64,000 nt of DNA from Gimesia maris (GCF_008298035.1 NZ_CP042910.1:5595001-5659000), one strand, 5' to 3'. Counted from the stretch's first letter, positions 19,581 to 28,449 are shown. Notes: a model not told the origin generated them from the sequence alone. Program-made: numbers and translations.

Positions 19581-20083
19581 TTTGTTTCTCCTTACCGATT
19601 GGAATTTACTGCTGGATCGGAACTGATTTGAGGTTTGATTTGACATGAAGAGCTCTGAGAGCGGGAGTGGTCTGATAAATTACAAAGCGGCGTATTAGTT
19701 TTATCCATTTCTCTCTATCGGATCTGAGGATCCAAGGAATTGAATCAGATATGCTGATTTTTTAAAATAAACCGGAATTGCAAGGTATTCCGGTTATGAC
19801 GATTATTCTCCGGGACGGCGTACGGCACAAACCAGAAAGCACCTAATCGCATTCATACAAGTCACTTACAACACCCCACACCTTGTATTCTTCATTCAAT
19901 ACCAGCTCTCAACAGGAAAACTGGAAATCAGGGAGTTCTAAATGTGATCTGCTGTCCGGATCCCGGACAAATCAGGATTTCCACGTTCTGAAGATTGACT
20001 CCGCGAGTGAACCCCTGAAAATGACAGTGTCGCTGACCGTTATCGAACAGCAGATTGATTACCCTGAACCTGTAGACAGGATC
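19581..20083. other. divergent intergenic region between DUF11 and lipB genes
   Basis: 503 bases, including an in-frame extension of the lipB frame (19883-20083) that I do not count as coding because LipB homology begins near 20120. Contains a 9-base perfect inverted repeat at 19770-19795. No convincing -10/-35 pair was found. Confidence 0.45.
19770..19795. promoter_or_regulatory. 9-base inverted repeat (AACCGGAAT/ATTCCGGTT)
   Basis: Perfect arms at 19770-19778 and 19787-19795 with an 8-base loop. It lies ~190 bases upstream of the DUF11 gene start and ~290 upstream of lipB. On the minus strand it is followed by TATTTT, so a weak terminator is possible, though no minus-strand gene precedes it. 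Confidence 0.4.
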
Positions 20084-20830
20084 ATGAATTTACCTGACCC
20101 TGATATGAACCAGACAACTCCCCGCCATACATCAATTAAGGTCTATATGCTGGGCTGTGTCGACTTCGACTCGCTTCTCGCGCTTCAGGAACGGGCTCTG
20201 CAGGAAATCAGACAACAGGATACTGATCAGGCGACTCTGTTTGTGTGTGAGCATCCCCCCATCATTACAGTAGGCCGGGAAGGCAGTCATGCGCAGCTGG
20301 CCGATTCCAGCCAGGAATTCAAGGCCAGCCAACTGGATGTCCGCTGGGTGAACCGGGGGGGAGGGGCCTTATTACATGCCCCCGGACAGTTAGCCGTGTA
20401 TCCCCTGCTCCCTTTAAGACAGATCGGCCTGGGGATGGATGACTTTCAGAACGGTTTAGTACAGTCCCTGTTGCAAATGTCTGCGGAACTGGGAATTGAA
20501 GCCGAGCGGCATCCCGATTCCGCAGATATTTTCGGCCGTTGTGGCCAGTTTGCCTTTCTGGGGGCTGCGATCAAATCCTGGATTTCTTACTATGGTTTGT
20601 ATATTAATGTCTCACCCGATATGAAATTACAGCGGCTGATCGATGCCAATCAGCATGACCATCGTCTGACCTCACTTTCTGCGACACTCACGCGGGAAGC
20701 CAGTATGAGTTCAGTCCGCGAAAGCATCGTCAGGAATCTGGTTCAACAGTTTGGTTACCAACGGACCCATATATTCACACGACACCCCTTACTGCAAAGA
20801 GTGAAGAAAAAAGTTTATGTCCACCCTTAA
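20084..20830 (+). CDS. lipB: LipB-like octanoyltransferase, catalytic dyad apparently missing
   Basis: 248 residues from ATG 20084 (AGGA six bases upstream); the frame is open to ATG 19883, which would add an unconserved tail. Overall LipB fold: VCEHPPIITVGREG, VNRGGGALLHAPGQLAVYPLL, and LGAAIKSWISYYGLYINVSPDM are recognisable. LipB moves octanoyl from ACP to lipoyl domains through a Cys-Lys dyad (E. coli C169, K135). Aligned by eye, the Lys of KIxxLG is Gln here (~155) and the Cys of PCG falls on Ala-Asn (~188); the only nearby Cys is in GRCGQ (~153). It may use another mechanism or be inactive. Overlaps lipA by 14 bases. Confidence 0.82.
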   Translation: MNLPDPDMNQTTPRHTSIKVYMLGCVDFDSLLALQERALQEIRQQDTDQATLFVCEHPPIITVGREGSHAQLADSSQEFKASQLDVRWVNRGGGALLHAPGQLAVYPLLPLRQIGLGMDDFQNGLVQSLLQMSAELGIEAERHPDSADIFGRCGQFAFLGAAIKSWISYYGLYINVSPDMKLQRLIDANQHDHRLTSLSATLTREASMSSVRESIVRNLVQQFGYQRTHIFTRHPLLQRVKKKVYVHP

Positions 20831-21716
20831 TATTCTGACAGACACCACCCCGGAACCCCGACAGCGACTTCCCAAATGGCTGAAGCGGCCTTTGCCCGAA
20901 CCAGGGATGGCATTCACCAGTAATGTGATCGACGACTTGAAACTGGTCACGGTCTGCGAAAGCGCCAAGTGCCCGAACCGAACCGAGTGCTGGTCACACA
21001 AGACCGCGACACTGATGATCCTGGGAAATGTCTGTACGCGGCCTTGCGGATTCTGTTCGATCGCTAAAGGGAAAACAGAAACCGTGCAGTTGGATGAACC
21101 GGAACGAGTGGCAGAAGCGGCAGTGCGACTCGGACTGGAGCATGTTGTGATTACCTCGGTCACCCGTGATGACCTGCCCGACGGGGGAGCAGAGCATTTT
21201 TACAACTGCATCCTGGCAATCCGCGCACGGATGGACGCTGACATCGAAGTTCTCACCCCCGACTTTCGCGGCGATCGCAAAGCTATCCAGCGCGTGATAG
21301 AAGCTCACCCGGATGTCTTCAACCACAATACGGAAACGGTGCCTCGCCTTTATCACCGCGTGCGACGTAACGCCGTTTATCAACGAACACTGGACCTGCT
21401 GCTTCAGGTCAAGGAAACAGATCCGACAATTGTTACCAAAAGTGGAATCATGCTCGGACTGGGCGAAACCCGGGAAGAAGTGCTGGAAGTCTGCGCGGAT
21501 CTGCGGGCCGTCGGATGTGACATGATTACCATCGGCCAGTACCTGCAGCCGACACCTCAGAATCTGCCTGTAGAACGCTTCCTGCCACCTGAAGAATTTG
21601 ACGAAGTCGGAGACCAGGTCCGGGCCATGGGCTTCAAACTGGTCGCCAGCGGTCCTTTTGTACGTTCCAGTTATAATGCCGGCGAGATGGCATCTGTCCT
21701 GGGAAAAGATTCCTGA
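20817..21716 (+). CDS. lipA: lipoyl synthase
   Basis: 299 residues, full length. Radical-SAM enzyme inserting two sulfurs into octanoyl chains. Both iron-sulfur sites are present: the auxiliary cluster Cys set in VCESAKCPNRTEC and the SAM-cluster set in CTRPCGFCSI (CxxxCxxC). The C-terminal RSSYNAGE segment, whose Ser ligates the auxiliary cluster, is also intact. Other conserved parts: TRDDLPDGGAEHF, NHNTETVPRLY, KSGIMLGLGE and QYLQPTPQNLPVERF. The start overlaps lipB by 14 bases and the stop abuts the next gene, so all three are coupled. Confidence 0.97.
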   Translation: MSTLNILTDTTPEPRQRLPKWLKRPLPEPGMAFTSNVIDDLKLVTVCESAKCPNRTECWSHKTATLMILGNVCTRPCGFCSIAKGKTETVQLDEPERVAEAAVRLGLEHVVITSVTRDDLPDGGAEHFYNCILAIRARMDADIEVLTPDFRGDRKAIQRVIEAHPDVFNHNTETVPRLYHRVRRNAVYQRTLDLLLQVKETDPTIVTKSGIMLGLGETREEVLEVCADLRAVGCDMITIGQYLQPTPQNLPVERFLPPEEFDEVGDQVRAMGFKLVASGPFVRSSYNAGEMASVLGKDS

Positions 21717-21992
21717 ATGGCGACACCGATCCTTGTTCCTCCGGTCTACAGTTCTCCTCAGCCGCTCAAAGTCAGTCTGTGGCTGACACATGCAGGGGAA
21801 TCTGTCGCCACCGGTGATCGAGTGGTCGAACTGCTGATTCCCGGCGTTACCTTTGACGTCGAAGCCCCCTGTGCCGGCACGATTATTTCTTGTGAATGTC
21901 AGCCCGGAATGGAAGTCACAACGGGTATGATCCTGGGCTGGATTGAGCCACTGGATTCTGAAACCGAATCGGACTGGAACACGGAAGACTGA
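21717..21992 (+). CDS. lipoyl/biotinyl-like domain protein without acceptor lysine
   Basis: 91 residues starting directly after the lipA stop. The barrel pattern of a biotin/lipoyl attachment domain is clear: HAGESVATGDRVVELL, then VEAPCAGTIISCECQPGMEVTTGMILGWIE. In genuine acceptors the hairpin tip carries D-K-A or M-K-M; aligned on the AP-x-x-G motif, the Lys position is Gly43 here. The only Lys in the protein is K18, outside the tip. So it is unlikely to be modified by lipoate or biotin in the usual way. Its tight coupling to lipA suggests a role around lipoylation, but this is inference. Confidence 0.82.
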   Translation: MATPILVPPVYSSPQPLKVSLWLTHAGESVATGDRVVELLIPGVTFDVEAPCAGTIISCECQPGMEVTTGMILGWIEPLDSETESDWNTED

Positions 21993-22005
21993 TTTCTGAA
22001 AAGAG

Positions 22006-23073
22006 ATGTGGATGAGCACGACAACCGACTCCATTCGAGGCCACCACCCCATTCTGGAAATGCTGGATCGTGCGCTGTCACGCAGCCGCCTGCCTCATGC
22101 GCTCCTGTTCTCAGGCGCAGCTGGTATCGGTAAGAAGCGGGTCGCACTACATCTGGCCCAATGCCTGTTTTGTCTTCAAACTCCCGCGGACGAGTTAAGC
22201 TGCTGTCGGACCTGCGACTCCTGCAAACAGATGGCAGCGGGAACACACCCCGATCTGATTTCGATAGAATGCCCCCCCGACAAAAACATTCTGCCTCTCA
22301 GCCTGATCATTGGCGATGATGATCATCGAGGTCGGGAAGGCGTCTGTTATGAAATGTCGCTGCGTCCCATGGTGGGTGACCGCCGGATTGCCATCATTGA
22401 CGATGCGGACAAAATGAATGCTGAAAGTGCCAATGCACTGCTGAAGACACTGGAAGAACCCTCTGCGAACTATTTAATGATTCTGATTGCGAGTGAACTG
22501 GATGCCATTCTGCCTACGATCCGTTCCCGCTGTCAGCTGATCCGATTCAACCGGTTGACCCAGGAAGACGTTGCCGCTCTGTTAATAGATCAGCAACTCG
22601 TAGAGTCCGAGGACCAGGCAATAGAGATCGCGCGTCTGTCTGCAGGTTCCCTGAATATTGCGAGGCAGCTTCTGGATGAAAATCTTCAGTCTCTGCGGGG
22701 CAATATCACCAGACTGCTCAGTCGACATCCGTTTCAACCGCAGGCATTTTCCGAATCCGTGATTCAGGCTATCGATGACGTGGGAGGCAATACAGCCGCA
22801 CAGAGAAAAACAGCATTGTGGGTCATCAAATTCTGTGCCGATTTCTACCATCAGTCTTTACAGTGCGCCGCCGCTTACCAGGCTGCTCCAACTGCCGGTA
22901 ATGTGGAATCATTTGTTGCCGGTTTGCCTGGTGAAACGGAAGACCGGATTGAAACGATTGGAAATCTGTTGAGCCGGATGCTGCAGACAGAGGAGCAGAT
23001 CAATCAGAATGTAACGCTGCCTTTATGCATCGAGAGCTTAAGCCAGGATCTGCGGGAAATCCAGACGAAATAA
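22006..23073 (+). CDS. holB: DNA polymerase III delta-prime subunit
   Basis: 355 residues from ATG 22006; a second ATG at 22012, with AGAG seven bases upstream, is equally possible. Clamp-loader AAA+ subunit: Walker A FSGAAGIGKKRVA, the zinc-binding cluster SCCRTCDSCKQ, VVGDRRIAIIDDADKMN (Walker B region), ANALLKTLEEP and the SRC motif IRSRCQLIRF. It loads the beta clamp with delta and tau. The holB-ricT order downstream matches that of Bacillus (holB-yaaT). Confidence 0.93.
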   Translation: MWMSTTTDSIRGHHPILEMLDRALSRSRLPHALLFSGAAGIGKKRVALHLAQCLFCLQTPADELSCCRTCDSCKQMAAGTHPDLISIECPPDKNILPLSLIIGDDDHRGREGVCYEMSLRPMVGDRRIAIIDDADKMNAESANALLKTLEEPSANYLMILIASELDAILPTIRSRCQLIRFNRLTQEDVAALLIDQQLVESEDQAIEIARLSAGSLNIARQLLDENLQSLRGNITRLLSRHPFQPQAFSESVIQAIDDVGGNTAAQRKTALWVIKFCADFYHQSLQCAAAYQAAPTAGNVESFVAGLPGETEDRIETIGNLLSRMLQTEEQINQNVTLPLCIESLSQDLREIQTK

Positions 23074-23168
23074 GCTCCGTCTGCAAGCTCGATTCGGGAA
23101 ACAGTGTACGGTTTTCAAATAAATGTGTTTTCCTGCGTTTAATTAGAGATTGCCAGATCGAGTCCGGC

Positions 23169-23174
23169 TATAAT
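23169..23174 (+). promoter_or_regulatory. candidate -10 element for ricT
   Basis: TATAAT about 100 bases upstream of ATG 23273. A poor -35 match (GAGATT) at 17-base spacing makes this a weak call. Confidence 0.35.
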
Positions 23175-23272
23175 AAACTGATCTGAGCAGTCATGCTGAT
23201 TCCTATGCTGTTGCTGACTTATTCTGCACAATGGCTGCTGCATCCAATCTCAACTCGATGAAATCATAATCT

Positions 23273-24124
23273 ATGAATATTGAAGCTTCCGGATATATCG
23301 TACGCTACGGTTCCACCCGACTCATTGGAGAATTTACCAGCAAAGGTCTGCCCGAACTACCACGTAATGCGGCTGTAATCATCAAAAGCGACCGGGGGCA
23401 TGAATGGGGAGAAGTCCTGTCGCCTGCAACAGAACGCGTTAAATCATTTATGAAGGACGCTTCGGTAGCCGGACGAATTATCCGCCTGGTGACCGATGAT
23501 GACTATCGCCAGCGGGACCAGAACCGCCATGAAGAACGCAATGAATTTCTGGGATGCCAGGAACTGGTAAACGAACACAAACTGCAAATGCAGCTGGTTG
23601 ACGTCGAGCACCTGTTCGGTGGTGAGCGGGTCGTCTTCTACTATCTGGCAGAAAAACGCGTTGACTTTCGCGAGCTGGTGAAAGCGCTGGCAAGAAAATA
23701 TCGTTCACGAATCGAAATGCGCCAGATTGGAGTGCGCGATGAAGCGAAGCTGCTGGCGGATTATGGTGATTGCGGGAAAACGGTCTGCTGCGGAACCCAT
23801 CTGACGGAAATGCCTCCCGTCTCCATGAAGATGGCAAAACTGCAGAAAACGTCACTGGATCCCAATAAGCTCTCAGGGCGATGTGGACGCCTGAAATGTT
23901 GCCTGCGTTATGAATACGAAACCTATAAAAGCTATAAGAAGGAACTGCCTCCTGTCGGCTCGACGATTATTACCAGCAAGGGAGAAGCGAAAGTCACGAA
24001 CCAGGAAATCCTTTCCGAGTGTGTACAAGTCATCTACCCTGACATGAAAAGAACGATCGTACACAAAAAAGACATTCTGGAAGTGATCAAAAAGAAACGC
24101 GGGGAAAACCCTGCCAAGCAGTAA
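23273..24124 (+). CDS. ricT: PSP1-domain protein (RicT/YaaT-like)
   Basis: 283 residues. The PSP1 domain (~5-230) has the family's Cys signatures: CGKTVCCGTHL and CGRLKCCLRYEYE, with FYYLAEKRVDFRELVKAL and RIEMRQIGVRDEAKLL before them. In Bacillus, RicT with RicA and RicF carries iron-sulfur clusters and assists RNase Y and sporulation phosphorelay steps; its role in planctomycetes is unknown. A Lys-rich tail (VHKKDILEVIKKKRG) ends the protein. Downstream of holB, as in Bacillus. Confidence 0.9.
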   Translation: MNIEASGYIVRYGSTRLIGEFTSKGLPELPRNAAVIIKSDRGHEWGEVLSPATERVKSFMKDASVAGRIIRLVTDDDYRQRDQNRHEERNEFLGCQELVNEHKLQMQLVDVEHLFGGERVVFYYLAEKRVDFRELVKALARKYRSRIEMRQIGVRDEAKLLADYGDCGKTVCCGTHLTEMPPVSMKMAKLQKTSLDPNKLSGRCGRLKCCLRYEYETYKSYKKELPPVGSTIITSKGEAKVTNQEILSECVQVIYPDMKRTIVHKKDILEVIKKKRGENPAKQ

Positions 24125-24426
24125 CGGCAAATAAATCAGGTATCAGGGGGAGTCTGATTATTAACGAAATCGAGTAACTCGGGATTGATTTTCCAGAATC
24201 CCTGATCGATAATTTCCCATATCTGACGGGTTATACTATAAGAAAGTCTTGACCCGACCAGACTGATTAGAAACACTAGACTGTATCCGGTTTTACTGTA
24301 GCGTCTTCAGATCCATTAAATCGAGTATTCAAAAAGTGACACAGCCGTTGTTATCACGTGCGTCACAAATCAGAAAAATCACAGCGCCGCTGTTATTCAC
24401 GTTTTAGACAGGTAATGGGTGAAAAA
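24125..24426. other. gene-free stretch between ricT and the Minf_1886-type gene
   Basis: 302 bases. Holds dispersed repeat copy 1 and a TATACT-like motif near 24233; otherwise nothing recognisable. Confidence 0.45.
24278..24306 (+). repeat. dispersed 29-base repeat, copy 1
   Basis: Starts AGACTGTATCCGG and continues TTTTACTGTAGCGTCT. Copy 2 lies inverted at 27924-27952 and differs at three of 29 positions. Beyond the core both copies share ATCGAGTAT a little downstream, so the true unit may be longer. It sits in the 302-base gap between ricT and the Minf_1886-type gene. Confidence 0.7.
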
Positions 24427-24843
24427 ATGACATCTGCCACAAATCTTTCCCGCCCCAAGTTGCAATTTCATCCCAATGCCTACGACTTTATTTTTGAAGC
24501 ACTCCAGCAGGCTCAGGAAATCTTCTCACGTCAGGCAACGCAGGAAGACGAACAGGAAGAAGCACATGTCTCCGGACAGGAACTGCTGGAAGGTGTGCGA
24601 GAACTCGCCTTAAAACAATTCGGCTTAATGACACTCACGGTTTTCAAACAATGGGGTGTTCAATCCACCAGAGACTTCGGCAAGATGGTGTTTGAGATGA
24701 TTGAACATGGCCGGATGCGAAAAACAGAGCACGACCGCCTGGAAGACTTTGTTGACATCTATGATTTCGAACAGGTCTTTGATGTTGCGTATGTCATCGA
24801 CACAAGCCAGGTTTTCAATCAGACTCCTGCCAAAAACGTCTGA
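24427..24843 (+). CDS. Minf_1886 family protein
   Basis: 138 residues from ATG 24427 (MTSATNLSRPKL); ATG 24415 would add four residues and an in-frame ATG 24358 would add 23. Matches the small acidic family seen across Planctomycetes, Verrucomicrobia and relatives: FHPNAYDFIFEALQQAQEIF, VSGQELLEGVRELALKQFG, QWGVQSTRDFGKMVFEMIE and a C-terminal DFVDIYDFEQVFD. Function unknown. The pairing with a PSP1-domain gene upstream may reflect a shared pathway, but this is inference. Confidence 0.82.
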   Translation: MTSATNLSRPKLQFHPNAYDFIFEALQQAQEIFSRQATQEDEQEEAHVSGQELLEGVRELALKQFGLMTLTVFKQWGVQSTRDFGKMVFEMIEHGRMRKTEHDRLEDFVDIYDFEQVFDVAYVIDTSQVFNQTPAKNV

Positions 24844-25231
24844 TTCAAAGAGCCAGCGAACCAGCCGATCAGCGCTCAACTCTCCCTGAAATTTCCAGCT
24901 CTATCCACGTTCGCCGCTGCGCACTCAGTCTAGCAAGTTTTGTGTTAAACGAAGTTTGTTAAGTTACTGTTATTGCAATCTTCATCCCAGATGATACACT
25001 CCCCCGATAGAGTTTTTTGAGTTTACCCAGCGTGTTTTCAGGCTGACGTTAGTGTCTCCAGGACAGTTCGAAATGATGAGAATTGTGCAAGCGACGCTCT
25101 CGTTTAATGAGATGCGTTTCGTATTTTTTGAGCATACAAGTTACGTGCTGACTGTTGCCCGGAATCAATTGAGGTTTTGAGGTTTTACATCAAGATTTAC
25201 AACGGCTAATTAATTGGAGTTAACTCTAAGG
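24844..25231. other. gene-free leader region of the pyrophosphatase gene
   Basis: 388 bases. Contains a promoter-like pair at 24973-25000, so the mRNA would have a leader of about 220 bases. No riboswitch class was recognised in it. Confidence 0.45.
24973..25000 (+). promoter_or_regulatory. sigma70-like promoter for the pyrophosphatase gene
   Basis: TTGCAA (24973-24978), a 16-base spacer, then TACACT (24995-25000). It is the best match in the gap, but alternatives nearer the gene cannot be excluded. Confidence 0.42.
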
Positions 25232-27844
25232 ATGAGGTTTAATCCCCGCGCTCGACTCACTCCCGTACGATTTTTCTCAACTCTCATCACCTCTAGTTTC
25301 GCCATTCTTTTATGCTCAGCCCCGCTGATGGCAGCAGAAGCTTCCACGGATCTGGCGATCGAAGCAGAAAACTCAACAGTCGTCATCAGCTGGTGCATTG
25401 CCATCGCAGGTGCCATGTTCGCTCTGTTCACAGCCTTTCGCTTTTTCTGCTGGATGGTCAACCAGAGTGAAGGCGATCCCACGATGCGAAAGATAGCCGA
25501 GCATGTCCGCGAAGGCGCTCGTGCGTATCTGGATCGTCAATTTAAAGTTGTAACCGTCTTTTTTGCCATCGTCTGTGCCCTGCTGGCGTTCATGGCCTTT
25601 GGTTTAAAAACACAGTCGCACTGGGTGCCATTCGCCTTCTTAACCGGAGGCTTCTTTTCTGCGCTGGCAGGCTGGTTCGGAATGCGGACCGCAACACTCG
25701 CCTCTGCCCGCACCGCCCATGCTGCCAAGGAATCATTGAACAGCGGTTTACAGGTCGCTTTTCGCAGTGGTGCGGTAATGGGTCTCGTGGTGGTCGGCCT
25801 GGGCCTGCTGGATATCACGCTCTGGTTTGGCGTCCTGCACTGGGTGGTGAAAATGCCTCTGGCAGAAATCACGGTCACGATGCTCTGCTTCGGAATGGGT
25901 GCCAGCAGCCAGGCACTGTTTGCTCGCGTAGGCGGTGGTATCTTTACCAAAGCGGCCGACGTTGGTGCCGACCTGGTTGGGAAAGTCGAAGCAGGCATTC
26001 CCGAAGACGATCCCCGTAACCCGGCGACAATCGCCGATAACGTGGGAGATAACGTCGGCGATGTCGCAGGTATGGGAGCCGACCTTTACGAATCTTATTG
26101 CGGGTCGATCCTTGCCAGTGGTGCACTGGGTGTAGCCGCCTATCATGGTTACCCTAAAATGCAGATGATGTGTCTGCTGTTGCCGATGTGCCTGGCTGGC
26201 GTGGGAATCTTCCTGTCCGTCACCGGAATTTTTATGGTCCGAACGGAAGAAGGAGCTTCACAGAAGAACCTGCTGAAAGCGCTGGCCAAGGGAATTGACA
26301 CCAGTGCATTCGGCGTGATTGTCGCGGCACTGGCTTTGGTCTGGATCATGCTGGTCATTCCTTCTCAGTCATCTGGAATACCCGCGGATTCTCCACTCCT
26401 GGTGGGTAACAGGCTGTTTGGTGTATTCGGCGCAATTGTCTGCGGACTGGTCTCCGGCTGGCTTATCGGCAAGTGGACCGAATACTCAACCAGTGATGAA
26501 TTTCGCCCGACCCGCTTTATCGCGGACCAGTCCTCCACTGGACCGGCAACGGTGATCATTGCGGGGATTGCAGAAGGTTTTTACAGCGTCTGGGTTCCGA
26601 TTGTCGTGATCGGCGTGGCGATCATCATGGCGTTTGGACTTTGTACCGGATTCGATTTTGCCAATTCACAAATCTTTGCGATGGGCCTCTATGGCGTCGC
26701 GATTGCTGCCGTCGGAATGTTGAGTACTCTGGGTGTGACGTTGGCAACGGATGCTTATGGCCCTATTGCTGACAACGCCGGTGGCAATGCGGAAATGAGC
26801 GGACAGGAACCCTACGTCCGACAGCGAACCGATGCCCTGGACAGCCTGGGAAATACCACTGCTGCCACCGGAAAAGGATTTGCCATCGGTTCTGCCGCTT
26901 TGACCGCGCTGGCCTTGCTGGCCGCGTATGTTGAGGAAGTTCGCGTCGGCTTTGAGCGATGGGTCGAACATTCAGCCATTGTGGAAACCATTTCAGATGA
27001 TATGACTAACGCTTCCGCACTAAAATTAAGCTCGAACTGTATTGCCTTACGGACTCCGGACAGGGATGGCCTGGAAGTGAAACATAACAACCAGGGATTC
27101 CTGCTGTTCCCTGCTTTGAATGTCGCTCAGATTACTCCAGGTCGGGAAAAAATCATGAGCGCAGAAGTCGGTTCGATCATTCGTGATCTGAATATTTCAG
27201 AACTGCTGGAACGGGGAGAATGCGTAGACGTCAAGACGGCAACGGTGCCCGACTTCTCCCGGTTTTATAATTTTTCCATCCTGAACCCGAAGGTACTGGT
27301 CGGGATCTTCTTTGGGGTAATGGTCGCCTTCGTCTTCTGTGCCATGACCATGAAAGCCGTGGGGCGGGCTGCAGGCGCGATGGTGGACGAAGTCCGTCGC
27401 CAGTTCCGGGAAATTACAGGTATCATGGAGAATAAGGCCGAACCGGATTACGCCGCCTGTGTCGAAATCAGTACGGCAGCGGCGCAACGGGAAATGATCC
27501 TGCCTGCGATGCTGGGTCTGCTTTCACCAGTCGTCGTGGGAGTCATCCTGGGTGTTCCCGGGGTCGTCGGACTGCTGGTGGGTGCCTTGACGAGCGGGTT
27601 TGCAGTTGCCATTATGATGGCTAATGCCGGTGGTGCCTGGGATAATGCGAAAAAGTACATTGAAGCAGGCGCTCATGGCGGCAAAGGAACTGATGCGCAC
27701 AAAGCCACAGTAGTCGGCGACACCGTTGGTGACCCCTTTAAGGACACCAGTGGCCCGAGTCTGAACATCCTGATCAAGCTGATGAGTATGGTTTCTGTTG
27801 TCATAGCCGGATTTATTATTCAATACGCACTTGAGTTATTTTAA
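25232..27844 (+). CDS. hppA: membrane-bound ion-translocating pyrophosphatase, K+-dependent type
   Basis: 870 residues from ATG 25232 (GGAG 12 bases upstream); a TTG at 25214 would add six. Hydrolyses pyrophosphate to pump H+ or Na+. The active-site loop [21 protein letters not shown] (starting ~243) and [20 protein letters not shown] are intact, as are [17 protein letters not shown] and [22 protein letters not shown] (~540-549) has Ala where K+-independent enzymes have Lys, so K+ activation is expected. Oddly, ~100 residues (~575-683) are inserted before the usual NPKVLVG helix. A possible signal or extra helix occupies ~12-36. H+ versus Na+ is not decidable by eye. Confidence 0.95.
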   Translation: MRFNPRARLTPVRFFSTLITSSFAILLCSAPLMAAEASTDLAIEAENSTVVISWCIAIAGAMFALFTAFRFFCWMVNQSEGDPTMRKIAEHVREGARAYLDRQFKVVTVFFAIVCALLAFMAFGLKTQSHWVPFAFLTGGFFSALAGWFGMRTATLASARTAHAAKESLNSGLQVAFRSGAVMGLVVVGLGLLDITLWFGVLHWVVKMPLAEITVTMLCFGMGASSQALFARVGGGIFTKAADVGADLVGKVEAGIPEDDPRNPATIADNVGDNVGDVAGMGADLYESYCGSILASGALGVAAYHGYPKMQMMCLLLPMCLAGVGIFLSVTGIFMVRTEEGASQKNLLKALAKGIDTSAFGVIVAALALVWIMLVIPSQSSGIPADSPLLVGNRLFGVFGAIVCGLVSGWLIGKWTEYSTSDEFRPTRFIADQSSTGPATVIIAGIAEGFYSVWVPIVVIGVAIIMAFGLCTGFDFANSQIFAMGLYGVAIAAVGMLSTLGVTLATDAYGPIADNAGGNAEMSGQEPYVRQRTDALDSLGNTTAATGKGFAIGSAALTALALLAAYVEEVRVGFERWVEHSAIVETISDDMTNASALKLSSNCIALRTPDRDGLEVKHNNQGFLLFPALNVAQITPGREKIMSAEVGSIIRDLNISELLERGECVDVKTATVPDFSRFYNFSILNPKVLVGIFFGVMVAFVFCAMTMKAVGRAAGAMVDEVRRQFREITGIMENKAEPDYAACVEISTAAAQREMILPAMLGLLSPVVVGVILGVPGVVGLLVGALTSGFAVAIMMANAGGAWDNAKKYIEAGAHGGKGTDAHKATVVGDTVGDPFKDTSGPSLNILIKLMSMVSVVIAGFIIQYALELF

Positions 27845-27923
27845 GTATTTGAAACAGGCTAGAGCGCGTCACATTTAACCATAGCGTCTCCCGATCGATG
27901 ATACTCGATCCAAATAGCCACGG

Positions 27924-27952
27924 AGATGCTACAGTAAAACTGGACACAGTCT
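27924..27952 (-). repeat. dispersed 29-base repeat, copy 2 (inverted)
   Basis: On the minus strand it reads AGACTGTGTCCAG then TTTTACTGTAGCATCT, 26 of 29 bases as in copy 1 (24278-24306). It ends immediately before the AAAGG ribosome-binding site of rsfS, and contains an ATG (27926) in the rsfS frame that is stopped three codons later. Confidence 0.7.
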
Positions 27953-27964
27953 AAAGGTCACAAA

Positions 27965-28366
27965 ATCAACACCGAACCTTCTCAACAATCTGATTCTATT
28001 GAAAGTGCGTCCAGCCTGGAACGTGCCTGCCTGTGTGCAAAAACCTGCGAGGACTTCAAAGGCAAAGACATCGTTGTACTGGATGTCGCTAAAATTACAC
28101 CTTTGTTTGACTACTTCATTATTGCAACCGCCACCAACCAGAGGCAGAGCAACGCGATTGCAGAGGAAATTCGCGTTCTGATGAAACGCGAGAGCACGCG
28201 CCGTCGTAACATTGAGGGTAAAGACAGTGAATGGATTCTGGGAGATTATGGGGACATTGTCCTGCATATTTTCACAGAAGAAGCCCGGGAACAGTATGAC
28301 CTCGAACGCCTCTGGGCTGACGCCAAAAAAGTGGACTGGCAGTCTTTCCGCACGGATTCCCACTGA
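27965..28366 (+). CDS. rsfS: ribosomal silencing factor RsfS, non-canonical start
   Basis: 133 residues if translation starts at ATC 27965. The conserved domain is complete: LERACLCAKTCEDFKGKDIV, VLDVAKITPLFDYFIIATAT, EGKDSEWILGDYGDIVLHIF and REQYDLERLW. RsfS binds ribosomal protein L14 and blocks subunit joining in starvation. The frame is open from 27938, but contains no ATG, GTG or TTG before TTG 28103, which would cut off half of the domain. AAAGG (27953-27957) sits seven bases before ATC 27965, making that the best start; ATT 27998 and CTG 28016 are alternatives. A sequencing error is possible. Next gene is argS. Confidence 0.88.
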   Translation: MNTEPSQQSDSIESASSLERACLCAKTCEDFKGKDIVVLDVAKITPLFDYFIIATATNQRQSNAIAEEIRVLMKRESTRRRNIEGKDSEWILGDYGDIVLHIFTEEAREQYDLERLWADAKKVDWQSFRTDSH

Positions 28367-28449
28367 CAGATCCGCTGTTTCTACCAATCTCAGCTCGCAG
28401 TCGGTATTCTGGGCGTAGAAGAATCTGTGTCCGTATCTTTCCAGTAGCC

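Noticed and set aside
20994-22052. 352-residue open frame on the minus strand, opposite lipA and the lipoyl-like gene
   Set aside because: Antisense to clearly conserved genes; its translation is rich in His/Arg/Gln/Cys without any fold pattern, as expected for a shadow frame.
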